Assembly (NCBI GenBank): GCA_033064195.1
Contig: JARBJD010000022.1
Span: 1 to 64,000 of the forward strand
Reading direction: 5' to 3'
Length of the DNA: 64,000 nt
Source of the DNA: Blattamonas nauphoetae
Taxonomy: Eukaryota > Preaxostyla > Oxymonadida
In this document: positions 33,782 to 44,466 of the stretch, piece after piece
How the letters are laid out: each line of letters opens with the position of its first letter
How positions within the stretch are numbered: position 1 is the stretch's first letter
Made by a program: the position numbers and the translations under genes
Notes under the pieces: generated by a model
What the model saw: only the letters and a program-made list of their open reading frames with translations
Told to the model about the DNA's origin: nothing
Databases searched by the model: none

Positions 33782-34911
33782 TCATTTTCGAATGAATCGT
33801 TTGACTCCGAACGTTGAAGAAGTACCCACGACCTGCCGTTTGACATGTATATCTAGTGGTTGCAGGATCGATGTTGTGTGGGAGGGGGGATAAACCAGGT
33901 CAATCAGATTATCTTTCGCTTTCTTTAGAACCTCCTCCGAGACATGAGCTGCCAGCATGCCCATCTGGAGGAGACAGTGAGCCATGAGTATATCGACAAG
34001 CGTCCGTCGTTGATTGATTGCGGGGACAATAGATGTGTTGCAAACTGATTCAAAGTGTGTTTTTGTGGAATTTCCGGTTGGGGCAGGGAGGACGACGAGT
34101 GACTGACTTTGGATCAACTTGTATTCGTCTGGAAGTGACACATGTGGCACAGAGAGGATTGTGGGGTAACTGACCCCATCAGCGGACACCATGATTAGGG
34201 CGGAGGTGCGTGGAGGGAGAATGGGTTCCAATGCTGTCGGCCGTGGAGCCGAGGGTGTCGGTACTTTTTATGCCGGAATGGAATGATCAATATTCATCTG
34301 GGTCTCATCTATTTTAAAAAATCAGAGCCAGCACGTATTGGAAAGTGGAGTGAATTCGTTGGAGTTTTTGGAAAAAGGGACCGATGCATTGCTTGGTGCA
34401 GTGTATGAGGCGACCAAGAGGATAGGAACTTGGAATGATGAAAGAGAGTTCCTTAATTTGTGAAATGAAATAGTAATGCCATGTCCTACTCACAGTTGAC
34501 GCGATCACGTCAAATGCAACATTCGGGTTCAGCAAAGCAATTGCTGAAAAGGTAAAAAAAATTGAGGAAAAACACTCTTTTTCGAATTGTTTTCGCCGTC
34601 ATGTGGTCGTTATCGTCGGCTCTTCGTTTCGCTTCGTCGCGCAGCTCGATCTTCATATCATCAGTGAGTTTAGATGGTCTTCCGCTCTTTCCAACGCTTC
34701 TATTCTTCTTTTCAGCACCAGCGGCTCGGTAGAAGGCAGATTTACTGAATATCTTGTTCCAGTCCAGACAAGTTGGAGAGATCTTTTCTTTTTTCGCCAC
34801 TGCATACATCCGGGCTTGGTGCGTGGAATAAGAACCAGTTTCATTTTCTAGGAGTTCCTCAAATTCCTGTTCGGAGACTTGGCGCTTTTTCTTCGTGATA
34901 GGTTCAGACAT
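33782..34911 (-). pseudogene. pogo-like (DDE_1) transposase, broken
   Basis: N-terminal DNA-binding part at 34560-34911, with KSGRPSKLTDDMKIELRDEA; a 3'-half with FKIDETQMNID (first Asp) near 34305, HCLLQMGMLAAHVSEEV, then LVYPPSHTTSILQPLDIHVK, the hallmark third-Asp block of pogo/Tigger transposases. Two short introns seem present: GTGTTTTT..TTTTCAG near 34555-34590 and a 42-nt GTGAGT..TTAAG near 34454-34495. A stop near 34273 and frame changes break it. The second catalytic Asp region is poorly kept (VDILMAHC). Confidence 0.65.
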
Positions 34912-35518
34912 TTTTTGGGTCGATCATTCATAAAAATGGTAAAGTGTGTCAAATAGACAAATCATGAGTAATATCCACTATTGGTCGATCCACACATGGA
35001 AAAAAGGATTAAACTCCCCTCATTTTTCTCTTGTTATTGAGCAACCCATTTTTTGAACGAGAGTGCTGGGTATGAAACACGCTATTGTGAGTCAAATACC
35101 CGGACCTTGTCAAAAACCCGGTCATTCGGGCAGATGAGGTATTTCTGATCAAATCTCTCATTCAGATCTCACGAAATACACATTATTCTACAAATTCTTA
35201 ACAATTCTACATCAATAATGACGAGAAACCATGAAATGAAGCGTAGCAATACAGAGATGTCTCTTCTTCCCCTCTACGATGCGATTGAACCCCCGAAGTC
35301 CGGGTTTATGCACAGCTCCTGGAGAGATAAACACAAAAAGGACACACATCGTCAAAACGAGAAGTGTTCATTTTTGCTTCCTCATACTTCAGACATGTTC
35401 GAAAGAAAGTAGTGGGGATGTGAATGAAAGGGTAATTAAAAGGCATACAGCGATGTTACGACGCCATTTCTGACATTTAACAAATCATTGAGTGACGGTT
35501 CGAGGGTTTAAAAAGTGA
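34912..35518. other. AT-rich spacer with a transposon-end motif
   Basis: At 35085-35130, gtgagtcaaatacccggacc and ttgtcaaaaacccggtc match the termini of the element at 49090-50861. No partner end was found and no gene is supported. Confidence 0.45.
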
Positions 35519-36742
35519 TTAACTTAAAATCGATTGCTTGAACATGTCGCTTTGGTCGTCTGATGATTGTTGCAGTCGACCATTAAATGATACCGAATTG
35601 TTGTCAATGAGGACAGGAGTCGGAATGATGTTCGGTGGATCTGTTTGGGGGAGTTTTTCGAGGACGATTGAAGGAGGGCAGCATGCAATCGTAATATCTG
35701 GAGGAATGTTTGCCAAATTTTTCATTGGAATGGCGTTTCCATATTTGTCTAGCGGCTGTAAAATGCTGGTGGTGTGAGATGGAGGGCAATGAATAGCGAT
35801 GAGATTGTCACGACAAAGAGATGCAACGTGTTCAGCGAGATGGCCTTCCTTCGCTCCAGCATCGAGTGAAGGATTGATTCGCAGAATAGACGTTCAAAGT
35901 GAGATATTGATCCAGTTTTTTCTTGAGGCACAAAAAAAGGGATAGAATAGGATTGGATGGCTGGGGTACAACTTTATTAGTAAGAACTTTAGCTGGGGAA
36001 GCACAGTCGATGTGCAAGTGTGCTTCGTCCAGGTTAAAAAGCAGAGAAGGATGATACTTGTGTCGAGAGACAGAACCCCGGAGGTCGTCCTGGCTTCCAC
36101 ACAGTTCCATTTTTGTGTTTTGAATTTTTTGCTCTTTTGTACGCTGATGAGCTCATCAGCTTCTCTGAGTTCAGAAAAGTAAAATGGGGAAGGAAAAAAA
36201 AGTGACCCAAATTCTGGTTGGAAAGGATCGGTTTTTTGATTCACACAAAATTCAGATCATCGTCGAAATTGATACTTGAGAGAATTTTCACCTCCCAACC
36301 GAGATTTTCACCTCCCTATAGAAATTCCAGGGTTTCCCTTGACGCGCTCCCACACGGTTCATCTGAATGATGTCAAAATCTCCTTTCACAACAAAACATG
36401 GCAAAACAGACGTGCTGTCCAACGCAAAACAGGCTAGAGGAGTTACACGTTTTTTGGGAACGGTCTTCCACCGAATCTGAGTGTCTGCGGATCACAAGCT
36501 TGTCCAACGATCACCTGTGAAGGAGCATCTTCATATGCATGGTACCCGGATTCACCTGCCTGGAAGATGAATTCTGCCGGGACATTTTCTAGGTATTGTT
36601 TCAAAGCTTCTTCAAATCGGTGGACATCGACAGGGTTTATCAACCGCCTTTTGTATTCCATCGGAGTGATTGTGAAAGTTTTAAGTTTCGATCGATGTCT
36701 GTGAATGAAACTGCGGTGCCAATTGGAGTTGATTGGACTCAC
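35519..36742 (-). pseudogene. second pogo-like (DDE_1) transposase, broken
   Basis: Minus strand: EYKRRLINPVDVHRFEEALK and VPAEFIFQAGESGYHAYED (36443-36700) form the linker and an altered first-Asp block (GES for DES). LLFNLDEAHLHIDCASPAKV at 35990-36050 is a second, standard NLDE block, so two related copies may be fused. DNLIAIHCPPSHTTSILQPL at 35760-35820 is the third-Asp region, followed by a Pro-rich tail to 35519. Frames change at least twice. Different subfamily from the 33782-34911 copy. Confidence 0.6.
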
Positions 36743-37559
36743 AGATTTCTCATTTGCCCAATCTCGAACTTGGGCAGGAGTATGGATCTGGTGACTTTGC
36801 GGCCTCCACTATCCGATCAACAAGTTCCTTATCTCCTTCCAAAGTGAACCGTGCAGAACCTTATCGTTGATGTGGTTCCCTCGGTCTTTTTTTCTTTGCT
36901 TTGCAAACCGCCCTCAATGCTCAGCCAACAATTGTGGCAATCAAGGTTTCGCTTCTGTTATCATCATCACTTCTTCGTCGAAGATCGTTTGAGCCCTTTC
37001 AATTGTGACATGCAGCTGGAACATCCTGCAAATCGTGTTCTTTTTAACAAATCAGTTCACTTCATCGGATGAACTGCAACTTTGACAACACCAACAGGAC
37101 TAAATACCAATTACCTCGTCGAACCCTAGAAAACATCAAAATTCTTCTATCTGGCCTTTTTTCATCTATTTTATCAAAAGCAATGTTGTTTGATGATATT
37201 ATGAGATGGAAAAAAGTACCCCAAAAAAGTCGGAAAATTTGGCATGATTTGAAAAAGCTTTGTTTCTCAAGATCATAGACATGTGATTGATCCGGATAAT
37301 TTTCGAATCCGGGTATCAGGGGTTTAAAAATAGATCCATGCGAATCCGACAAAACCTCATAATACCCCCTTTTGCCCAAAAAACACCATTATTTTGGCAA
37401 GACCTTCACAACCTGTGAACCGTTTTTGATGAAATTTTCCACAGAAACGTTTTTTTGGAGAAACGAACATTTTGAAATAAAAAAGACAAAGAATTCTGAG
37501 TATCTGTAAAGATGTGAAAACAGACAGTTTTTCGCTTCGCATACTTACAGGGGAAAAAA
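36743..37559. other. transposon remnants, no intact gene
   Basis: 36743-37060 has no recognised feature. 37070-37560 contains MITE-family blocks (ccgaatccgggtatcagggg, cagaaacgtttttttggaga, tgaaccgtttttgatgaaat), probably two nested partial copies. Confidence 0.45.
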
Positions 37560-38073
37560 TTCTTTTTGAGTGTCTTTTGTCGAGATCTTTACGATAACAA
37601 TGCACTTTATTTGGTACAAAACGGATAGCTGGTTGTGGAGAAACGAGCGGAAAAAGTTGAGAAAAATGTGCGTATTTCTGGCTTTCACAGTATTTTGAGG
37701 TTTTCTCTTGATACAAGCATTTCGGCGCGAAACCAATTTTTATTTTTCTTACTTTGACCAATATAGATTATTCAAGCCCCACTACCCGGATTTATAAAAA
37801 TGTTCGGATTAATCACATGTATATCAATAGTGTTGAAGAAGAAAGTATTTATACTTTTTGAGCATCTTTTTTTCGATTTATTTCTGAAAACTGCATTTTC
37901 TTTGGTCTCAAACGGATGTCGATTTGTGGATCCGCACGCAATTTCTCCCACCGGACGAACGTCCAGATCAGAGAAAAAGTGTCCAAGATCACTTATTAAA
38001 ATGTCCGCCCAGTCTTGTTAAGTCTCCGCAGCACCTCTTTCAAATATCTACGCTGAGGCCGCTCGTCAAGTGA
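37560..38073 (-). repeat. 514-bp inverted repeat, right copy
   Basis: Reverse complement of 31744-32257, of equal length and nearly identical. It ends with DIRS-like coding sequence that has no other part of the retroelement beside it. Confidence 0.9.
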
Positions 38074-38390
38074 TTTGGGTTGTTATCTGGTTCTCTTGAG
38101 TGCGGAACTGATTGAAGTGCCCAGAGTGAATCTGCACTCATCAGAGAACCAGAGTTGGTCGATGAAAGTGGAGTCATCTTTAAACCAGTTCGACATCCTT
38201 TTGAGCGTTTCGCACGCGTACCAATATCAGCTATATCTGATATTGGTATGCGTGCGAAACGCTCATTTGAAGAAGTGCCAGCGCTCTTCAGAGTCCTCGT
38301 CGAATAACAAGTGGGTACTGTCGTCCAGTACTCACCGCTGTCCTTTTCGACTCGGTTCGAACTGAAACTGACACACTTCCGAACTTTTTA
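38074..38390. pseudogene. Tc1/mariner transposase fragments, head to head
   Basis: On the minus strand, 38090-38220 encodes ETLKRMSNWFKDDSTFIDQL followed by WFSDECRFTLG, the first catalytic Asp block of a mariner-type transposase. On the plus strand the homologous start of that block (GMRAKRS) runs the other way from 38237. The two meet in a 62-bp palindrome (38203-38264). Only fragments remain. Confidence 0.6.
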
Positions 38391-38789
38391 ATCGTATCCG
38401 GATTGCAGCTTTCACGCTGCTTCAGTTCCAATTCAAACCTGTGAGGGAAAATCCAGGAGAAAATGATTCACAATTGGTCTTTTATTAGATTAATCCTTCT
38501 TTCTCTTCTGATTCACTTTTTTTATTCAGAAATGAACGTGGTTGTTCAGAAATGAACGGAGGCAAGGTGATCAGAAGTGACAGTCAGAAACATAATGAAA
38601 AGAAAAAATGTGATTGATGCTTTTCTTTTTTGTTCTGGATCTAGATCGGCCCACACAATGATTCAACCTCGAGCCTTCCTTTCTCCTTCGAGTCTGATCG
38701 AACTTTAGATGGTGTCATTGGATAGAAAATATTTTAAAAATGTTCATTGTTTATTCGTGAAATGAAATATTTGAAATCCATTGAATAAA
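38391..38789. other. intergenic, no gene seen
   Basis: Contains two copies of the ttcagaaatgaacg unit also used in the fold-back element at 1333-2425 (near 38528 and 38547). Otherwise this is the 3' flank of the Elg1/ATAD5-like gene. Confidence 0.4.
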
Positions 38790-41700
38790 TCAAAATTTTG
38801 TGAAAAGCAGGAAGAATCCAACAGTTTCGCAGAACCGTTCATGGCGACTCGCAACACTAGTTGAATGTCTATTGAATGCAATTGAATTAGGTCTGCGTAT
38901 GTGAAGGGCAAGGTCTGTGGGTGGAGGAGAAGAGTTTTGGGATAGAAAGAGTGGGATCGGATGAGAAGTCAGATGCCCCGAGAATACACACGGTGAGAGG
39001 ATCGACGCCGATTGGTGGTATATCGAATAATGGTTAGGTGATGTGATAGAGCGCGAGAGAATTTCGGAAGGGTCTGGATTCAGAATGAATAGAGAATCAA
39101 AAAGGGGTGGAATTTCCACCAGAAAGGAAGAGGGACGAGATCCACGAGACTTGAACGACAACAGTGTGTGATGCTTCACCCCCTGCAGATGCATCAAAAA
39201 CGATTGAGTCGTCAGAAATGATGTGAGTGACGTCACATCCGATGTTGTGAGGAACGAGACTGAAGGATGGTGAGGCACAGATTGTCCAGCACGTGCTCGA
39301 AGAGAATATGAATGTGGGGACGGAATAGAATTCGGTGATCCGAGCGAGGGTGATCTTATTGATGCTGGGCTTGTTCCAACAACTGGAGCCCATGAATTGG
39401 TGCTGGGGAGGATGGAAGGAGAAGGGAGAGGCGGATGGGCGATGTGGAGAGTATTGATTATGGTGATGAGAGAAGAAACGGACAGAGCACGAATTGAATA
39501 ATCCATTGACACGAGAGAGACTGCGAGTGGAGAACAGAGAAGTTCAAGAGGATTGTTAGCTGTATTTCCAGCTAAAGTGTGGAGAGCATAGAGACAGAGG
39601 AGTGATGATGATGTGTTGATCAGCTGTGATGTGAGTGTCGAGTTTGAGTCAAAGAAAGAAATAGGAACAGAAATCAGAGAATCAGAGTTCGACACGTGAT
39701 GATCAAGTGATGACGTGGAACTGTCTTGAGGAATTTGGAACAGAAGATCGTTCTGGCAATCTCCGCATTCCTCGTTCAAGACGTTCTCATCGACATCAAA
39801 ATCATCTCGATTTTCTATCTCCTCAATCCCTTCAAAGAGTTGTTCAGACCAACTTTCATGCGAAGTATCTGTTGTGTCCTTTTCAGAATTGAAGTGGCCA
39901 TCTCTGAAAGAAGAGAACGTGAGCTGGGTCGACGTCGATGACTTCTTTGCTGGTGGATTATTGTTCAGAGTGTCTGCTGATTCGAGATGGTGGTTGTGAT
40001 GGATGAATGAAGGATGGTGGAAAGTGGAAGTGTGGAGAGTGTCGAGAAGGTGTGATGCATCTGAGACGAGCGCATTGGCTTTGGAAAGGGCATGAAGGAG
40101 ACTCAGTTCATCATCGGCTGGAAGGTTTCCGGACTGAAAAGGAAGGAGGAGAGACGATGCATGAATGGCAAATGTCGAGTTGAGATCTGTGGCGACAGAG
40201 AAGAGTTGATTATGCGAGAAAGCTGAACAATCGTTTCTGATCCCTGAAATCGGCGAGGCAACATCTTCTGAAACCGATAAGAGTGAAGCAAAGCATTCAT
40301 CAACATTGAAGATTTGATGAGAAGACGACAGTGTGTCATCTTTCTCCAGAATGTGTCTCTCGTCATCAAAACTTGGAACAATCGAATTTGACAAAATCCG
40401 TTTTGAACTCAGAGGCACCAACGACACAGGCTGTTCTGAATGTTGCTCATACTGACTCGCAAGACTGCGAGATGGCCGACTGAACGACGACGAAAGGACC
40501 GGGAGCTTATTTAGGAGCGAGATGGGAGCCATCGTTGTACTCATCAGAAGTGACTGGAGCGAGGTGAGAGAGAACTTGAGCGTGTCTGAATCCTCGCTGA
40601 ACACAATACCCTCTGCGAGACAGATGATGACCAGCATTTTGAGTGCTTCTCGAAGTGGGTCTCGTTTCTGCTCGACGAGAATTCCATGCTCGATTCCAAA
40701 ATCAAAAGAGATTGAGACAGACGATGGACGTGAATGTTTGGACATAGCGAGTGGAGAGAGTGTATCAGTGGATGGAGGAGGGGAGAGTGTGGAGAGGGGA
40801 GGCAAAGGAGGGAGTCCAGCTGGGTTGAAAGGCAGAAGCGGTGAGAATGTTTGGAGGCGATTTGGCTGGATGACGGATGGGTGGGAGAGAGGTTGGATGG
40901 ATGGAAGTTGACGGAGGTGTTGTGGAGGTGGTTGAAGTGGAAGGGAGTTGGTTCGAGCGGAGAGTGGTTGGATGATGGGGAGTTGGGAGAGACGTGAGGT
41001 GGATGGTGTTTGAAGAGGTTCAGGAGCTGAATGTTCAGACGATCGTTGAATTGGGATTGGATCAGCTCTGCTTGCTTTTGGGGAGAGAATTTGTGGCGGT
41101 TCATGTGATTTGGGAGAGAGGTCGTGCGAAGAGTGTTGCTCTGTCTCTGTCTTCTTTCCAAACCATTTCGTGATGGAGGAGACACCAACGTCTGCCCCTT
41201 TCTTTTTCTGTTTAGCTGTCCTCTTTCCAATCTTTTCCTTTCGATTTTCGGTCGACTTTGATCGATTCTTCTTCTCGATCCCTCCTTTCTGTTTTTTCCC
41301 AACATCAAAATGAATGTCGTTGTCATCATCGTCGTCACTCAGAATCTGTCTCTTCTTTCGCGATGCTTTCTTTGGAGATGGGTCCTGGCTAGTCTCATCG
41401 TCGGAAAAAGAATCTAACGAGCTGTCTGCTGCATCCCTTTCCCGCTCAGAAAGAGAATAGTCGTCGGCCGAGTTTTTCTCATTTTCGTCGAATTGACTTT
41501 GTTGTTCTGGGTTCGACAGCTCGTGCTGGGTTTGTTCAGATTCAGATGCTGCTAAAGGTGTGAGTGCGAGAGACTCTCTCTCCACTTTTTGGGTGAATTG
41601 AAGTTCAATCAGTAATTCTTGTTTCCTCATCTCCTGTTCCAAGATTTTTCGCCTCTGCTGAAGTGCTAAGATGCGTTGGTTTTTGTGCCCTTCAATGAGA

Positions 41701-43226
41701 AAAAGAGGAGCAGAATCAGTTGAAATGATAATCGGGACGCGAGATGTTTCGAGCAACTCCGACAGAGCTTGTGGGAACGACCGCTCGTTCTGGAAGAAGA
41801 TATCAGGATTGTCAAACAGAACAACAAGCAGAGAAGACCGAGACGGGTTCACTGCAGAAAGACGAGGGAATGTGTAAGTGCGTTTGGGGAGGAATTGCGG
41901 AGTGTGAGAGAAGAGTGTCTGTTTGTCAGTGAGTGTCTGAAGTGGGAGGAGGATCGGTGATGAAAGATAAGCTATTTGGCGTTGTTTGGGAGGTGGCGAT
42001 TGTGGTCGAAGTGAGGCAGGCGCTTTCACTCCAGTTTTCGGACTTGTCTTAACTTTGAAGAAGTTATCTAATCCTTTCGGTTTTGACTTTGGTTTTGATG
42101 TGGCTTGGATTCTTTGGCGAGGGGAAAGATGTTTTGGTTCTTTGATGTCGGCTGTGTCCTCTGAATTGCTCGAGTCATCGTGTTTCGTTGTTTGTTTGGA
42201 TTTCTTGTGTGTTGGAGATTTGACATTTGGATGATTGGTGTCTTGTTTGATGTTTTGAGGGATATTTCCACCGAAAGGAGATCCAAGAAGTGGGTGCGTA
42301 GAAGAGGTTTGATGGGCCAGAGAGGAGGATGCTGAAAAGGGGTCAGATGTGCGTTGGAGACTCGACATGGTGTGTGAAACTGTGACTTCTGACAGAATTG
42401 TCTTTATTTCACTTGAAGTTCGGGAAAACGATGAGGCATCAACTTCAAGGATTTCAACATCTTTCAAACCATCGAGTTGGGGAGGATATATATCGTCTTC
42501 GTCGGTCAAGTCAATCGGATTTATTTCACTGTTCGAGTCTTCTGAAAGTTTGTCCATATTTTGATCACTCAATTCTGCTGCTGCATACACAGAGAGGGTT
42601 CTACTCTGTGAGCTCCCTCCAAATAAGAACAAAACCGAAGGAATTGAAACAGATTCGGTTTTTTCATCAACGTTGATGAGAGATTTTTGTTGTGCTGGAG
42701 TTTTTTGGGAAAACATTTCACTCTGAATAGCTCCACGACGCTTCCATAAAGATAACCATGTAGAAATCGCGCGAGCTGTATCTACAGAACCGTTGTGAGA
42801 GTTCAGAAGAAAGTTTGGTGTGATATCTTCAGAATCATATGTATGACTGTCTCGAAATCCATGGTCAAGTACTAACCGGTATTTATCTCTCCAAAGAATG
42901 GAAGGTGAAACAGAATTGTACGTTGTGCATCGAAAGGAATCGAGAAGTGTTTTGTCGGTAGGAGGCGGATTTTGAATGTCTTGATGCGCATCTTTTCGGT
43001 TTGGTTCTATTCCAAGTTGAACGAATGATCGTAAAACACATTTGATAAGAGTCGCGAGCAAGCTATCAAGAGATTCATCAAGATGGAGTGAGGTTTGAAT
43101 TTCTGTCAGATATACTTTTAATTGGGAAGAGGCTTCAAGGTAGTTCCATAAAGATGTGACGGTATCTTCGAAATCTGGTGATTTTGAAGAGAGTAATGGC
43201 TCCATATAGTTCTGAAGTTCAACCAA
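38790..43226 (-). CDS. Elg1/ATAD5-like clamp-unloader subunit
   Basis: A single 1478-codon exon. Residues 109-170 (ILWRDKYRLVL..STWLSLWKRR) match the WxxKYxP..WLxxW entry motif of the ATAD5/Elg1 large RFC-like subunit. Residues 197-219 (SVLFLFGGSSQSRTLSVYAA) occupy the Walker A position but lack the G-K-T/S lysine. DVEILEVDASSFSRTSSEI (256-274) follows, then KGLDNFFKVKTSPK (384-397), which resembles a PCNA-binding FF motif. SLLVVLFDNPDIFFQNERSF (465-484) and VPIIISTDS (497-505) match Walker B and sensor regions, with DNPD replacing the usual acidic DExD. A second ITKWFGKK follows. The rest is Ser/Pro-rich, with a helical C-terminal part (LLHALSKANALVSDASHLLD). Elg1 complexes unload PCNA from DNA. 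This copy appears unable to bind ATP itself. TGA stop. Confidence 0.6.
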   Translation of the reverse strand: MVELQNYMEPLLSSKSPDFEDTVTSLWNYLEASSQLKVYLTEIQTSLHLDESLDSLLATLIKCVLRSFVQLGIEPNRKDAHQDIQNPPPTDKTLLDSFRCTTYNSVSPSILWRDKYRLVLDHGFRDSHTYDSEDITPNFLLNSHNGSVDTARAISTWLSLWKRRGAIQSEMFSQKTPAQQKSLINVDEKTESVSIPSVLFLFGGSSQSRTLSVYAAAELSDQNMDKLSEDSNSEINPIDLTDEDDIYPPQLDGLKDVEILEVDASSFSRTSSEIKTILSEVTVSHTMSSLQRTSDPFSASSSLAHQTSSTHPLLGSPFGGNIPQNIKQDTNHPNVKSPTHKKSKQTTKHDDSSNSEDTADIKEPKHLSPRQRIQATSKPKSKPKGLDNFFKVKTSPKTGVKAPASLRPQSPPPKQRQIAYLSSPILLPLQTLTDKQTLFSHTPQFLPKRTYTFPRLSAVNPSRSSLLVVLFDNPDIFFQNERSFPQALSELLETSRVPIIISTDSAPLFLIEGHKNQRILALQQRRKILEQEMRKQELLIELQFTQKVERESLALTPLAASESEQTQHELSNPEQQSQFDENEKNSADDYSLSERERDAADSSLDSFSDDETSQDPSPKKASRKKRQILSDDDDDNDIHFDVGKKQKGGIEKKNRSKSTENRKEKIGKRTAKQKKKGADVGVSSITKWFGKKTETEQHSSHDLSPKSHEPPQILSPKASRADPIPIQRSSEHSAPEPLQTPSTSRLSQLPIIQPLSARTNSLPLQPPPQHLRQLPSIQPLSHPSVIQPNRLQTFSPLLPFNPAGLPPLPPLSTLSPPPSTDTLSPLAMSKHSRPSSVSISFDFGIEHGILVEQKRDPLREALKMLVIICLAEGIVFSEDSDTLKFSLTSLQSLLMSTTMAPISLLNKLPVLSSSFSRPSRSLASQYEQHSEQPVSLVPLSSKRILSNSIVPSFDDERHILEKDDTLSSSHQIFNVDECFASLLSVSEDVASPISGIRNDCSAFSHNQLFSVATDLNSTFAIHASSLLLPFQSGNLPADDELSLLHALSKANALVSDASHLLDTLHTSTFHHPSFIHHNHHLESADTLNNNPPAKKSSTSTQLTFSSFRDGHFNSEKDTTDTSHESWSEQLFEGIEEIENRDDFDVDENVLNEECGDCQNDLLFQIPQDSSTSSLDHHVSNSDSLISVPISFFDSNSTLTSQLINTSSSLLCLYALHTLAGNTANNPLELLCSPLAVSLVSMDYSIRALSVSSLITIINTLHIAHPPLPSPSILPSTNSWAPVVGTSPASIRSPSLGSPNSIPSPHSYSLRARAGQSVPHHPSVSFLTTSDVTSLTSFLTTQSFLMHLQGVKHHTLLSFKSRGSRPSSFLVEIPPLFDSLFILNPDPSEILSRSITSPNHYSIYHQSASILSPCVFSGHLTSHPIPLFLSQNSSPPPTDLALHIRRPNSIAFNRHSTSVASRHERFCETVGFFLLFTKF

Positions 43227-43360
43227 CCCTTTGTTGTCTTTTCACTCATCATTCAACCGTTGAGAAGAAAAAATCTTCAAAAAAGTATCTTCACAATATC
43301 ACAGGAAAAACATTAAAGGCTATGAATTGAAAGGGTGAGTGTTTGAAAGAGAACAATCGT
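43227..43360. other. short intergenic spacer
   Basis: 134 bp between the stop of the helical-repeat gene and the start of the Elg1/ATAD5-like gene, both on the minus strand. It must hold the terminator of one and the promoter of the other. A/T-rich; no clear motif. Confidence 0.5.
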
Positions 43361-44330
43361 TCAGCCAAAATTGAACCCTTGCCTTGCTCCAGATGACTTC
43401 AAGCCCTGAGGAGAGAGTTTCTGCAATAAAGTTTGTGCATGTCGTCGAATTGGAATCGGTAATTTGACTTCATCTTGTGTTCTCTTCAGGGCACGATGAA
43501 TTTTAAAAAAGTAATCTGATTCACCTGTAATATTGGCTATCAAACAAATGGCAATAAGCTCGAGGCCTAATTTGCTGTTTTCTTACTGAAAAGAGAATAA
43601 ACACACCAAATTTGAGCTGTGGGGATCGGAATGTCTGTTTTGGGAGTGTTGGTGTTGGATGACGGGAACCTTGGAAACTTGATAAACATAAACAGAAATC
43701 AGACTTCCATTCATGCTTTATGGTCTGTACGTTGAGAATACAACATGGAATTTCCATTTTTACGCATGATAGAGCACAGTCAAGGAGTTCCGGTGTGGCG
43801 ATGGCCCTAAGGATAAAAAGTTGAAAAATATGCATCAATAACGATATACTTAGATGTGTGTCCCATTGAAGAAAGGATTTGAAGAGAGGTAATGGGAATG
43901 TAGGGATGGGTGCCTTTCGAAATGAGGTCGATGAGAAATGACAACATTCCATTAGATACTGAATCAAAAAATGATGATAAGAGAAGGTGATTCTCATACA
44001 CATATGAGTTATACATGAATCTGTTTGAGAAATGGCCAGAAAGATGAGGAGAGCTGTTGGATATCCATCGAAAGCCATGTCCATGAGTTTTGGAAAGAGG
44101 GTCGGATACGTTCCAATAACAGATGCCATTGCATGGGTATATTCAGTACACTGACTATTAGAAAGAAGTCTGTTCAGTTTTAAGAGAAAGAAGAAATCTT
44201 TCTCTGCTTCATCACTCTCAATGAATGAGTTGATAAATCCTGTAAGATTGTTGAGATCCGTCCATTGATCATCACTGAATCGATGGGTTAGCGGACTTAA
44301 TTGTAGAAGTGTTTGATTTGGTGTCACCAT
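43361..44330 (-). CDS. four-exon helical-repeat protein, unknown
   Basis: Exons 44000-44330, 43850-43958, 43607-43806 and 43361-43566, separated by introns of 41, 43 and 40 nt, all GT..AG. The exons sum to 846 nt and give 281 residues with one open frame, which strongly supports the model. The protein is mostly amphipathic helices (FFFLLKLNRLLSNS, KLMDMAFDGYPTALLIFLAI, LSFLIDLISKG) in the style of armadillo/HEAT repeats, ending in a basic tail (RRHAQTLLQKL). No specific family recognised. Start MVTPNQTLLQLSP. TGA stop. It lies between two other minus-strand genes with short spacers. Confidence 0.7.
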
Positions 44331-44466
44331 GACATAAGTGTGAAGTCATGGGTTGATCTGAAAGATGATTCTCAATATCCTCGAATTCAGATAAAGACAG
44401 CCTACAGATGACCAAACTCGAACGATACAGATGAAATGATTGAAAAACAAAGAATAGCTGAGGCAA

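Noticed and set aside
40544..41338. 264-codon frame antiparallel-frame to the Elg1-like gene
   Set aside because: Same-strand shadow in another frame of a longer ORF with recognisable motifs; low complexity only.
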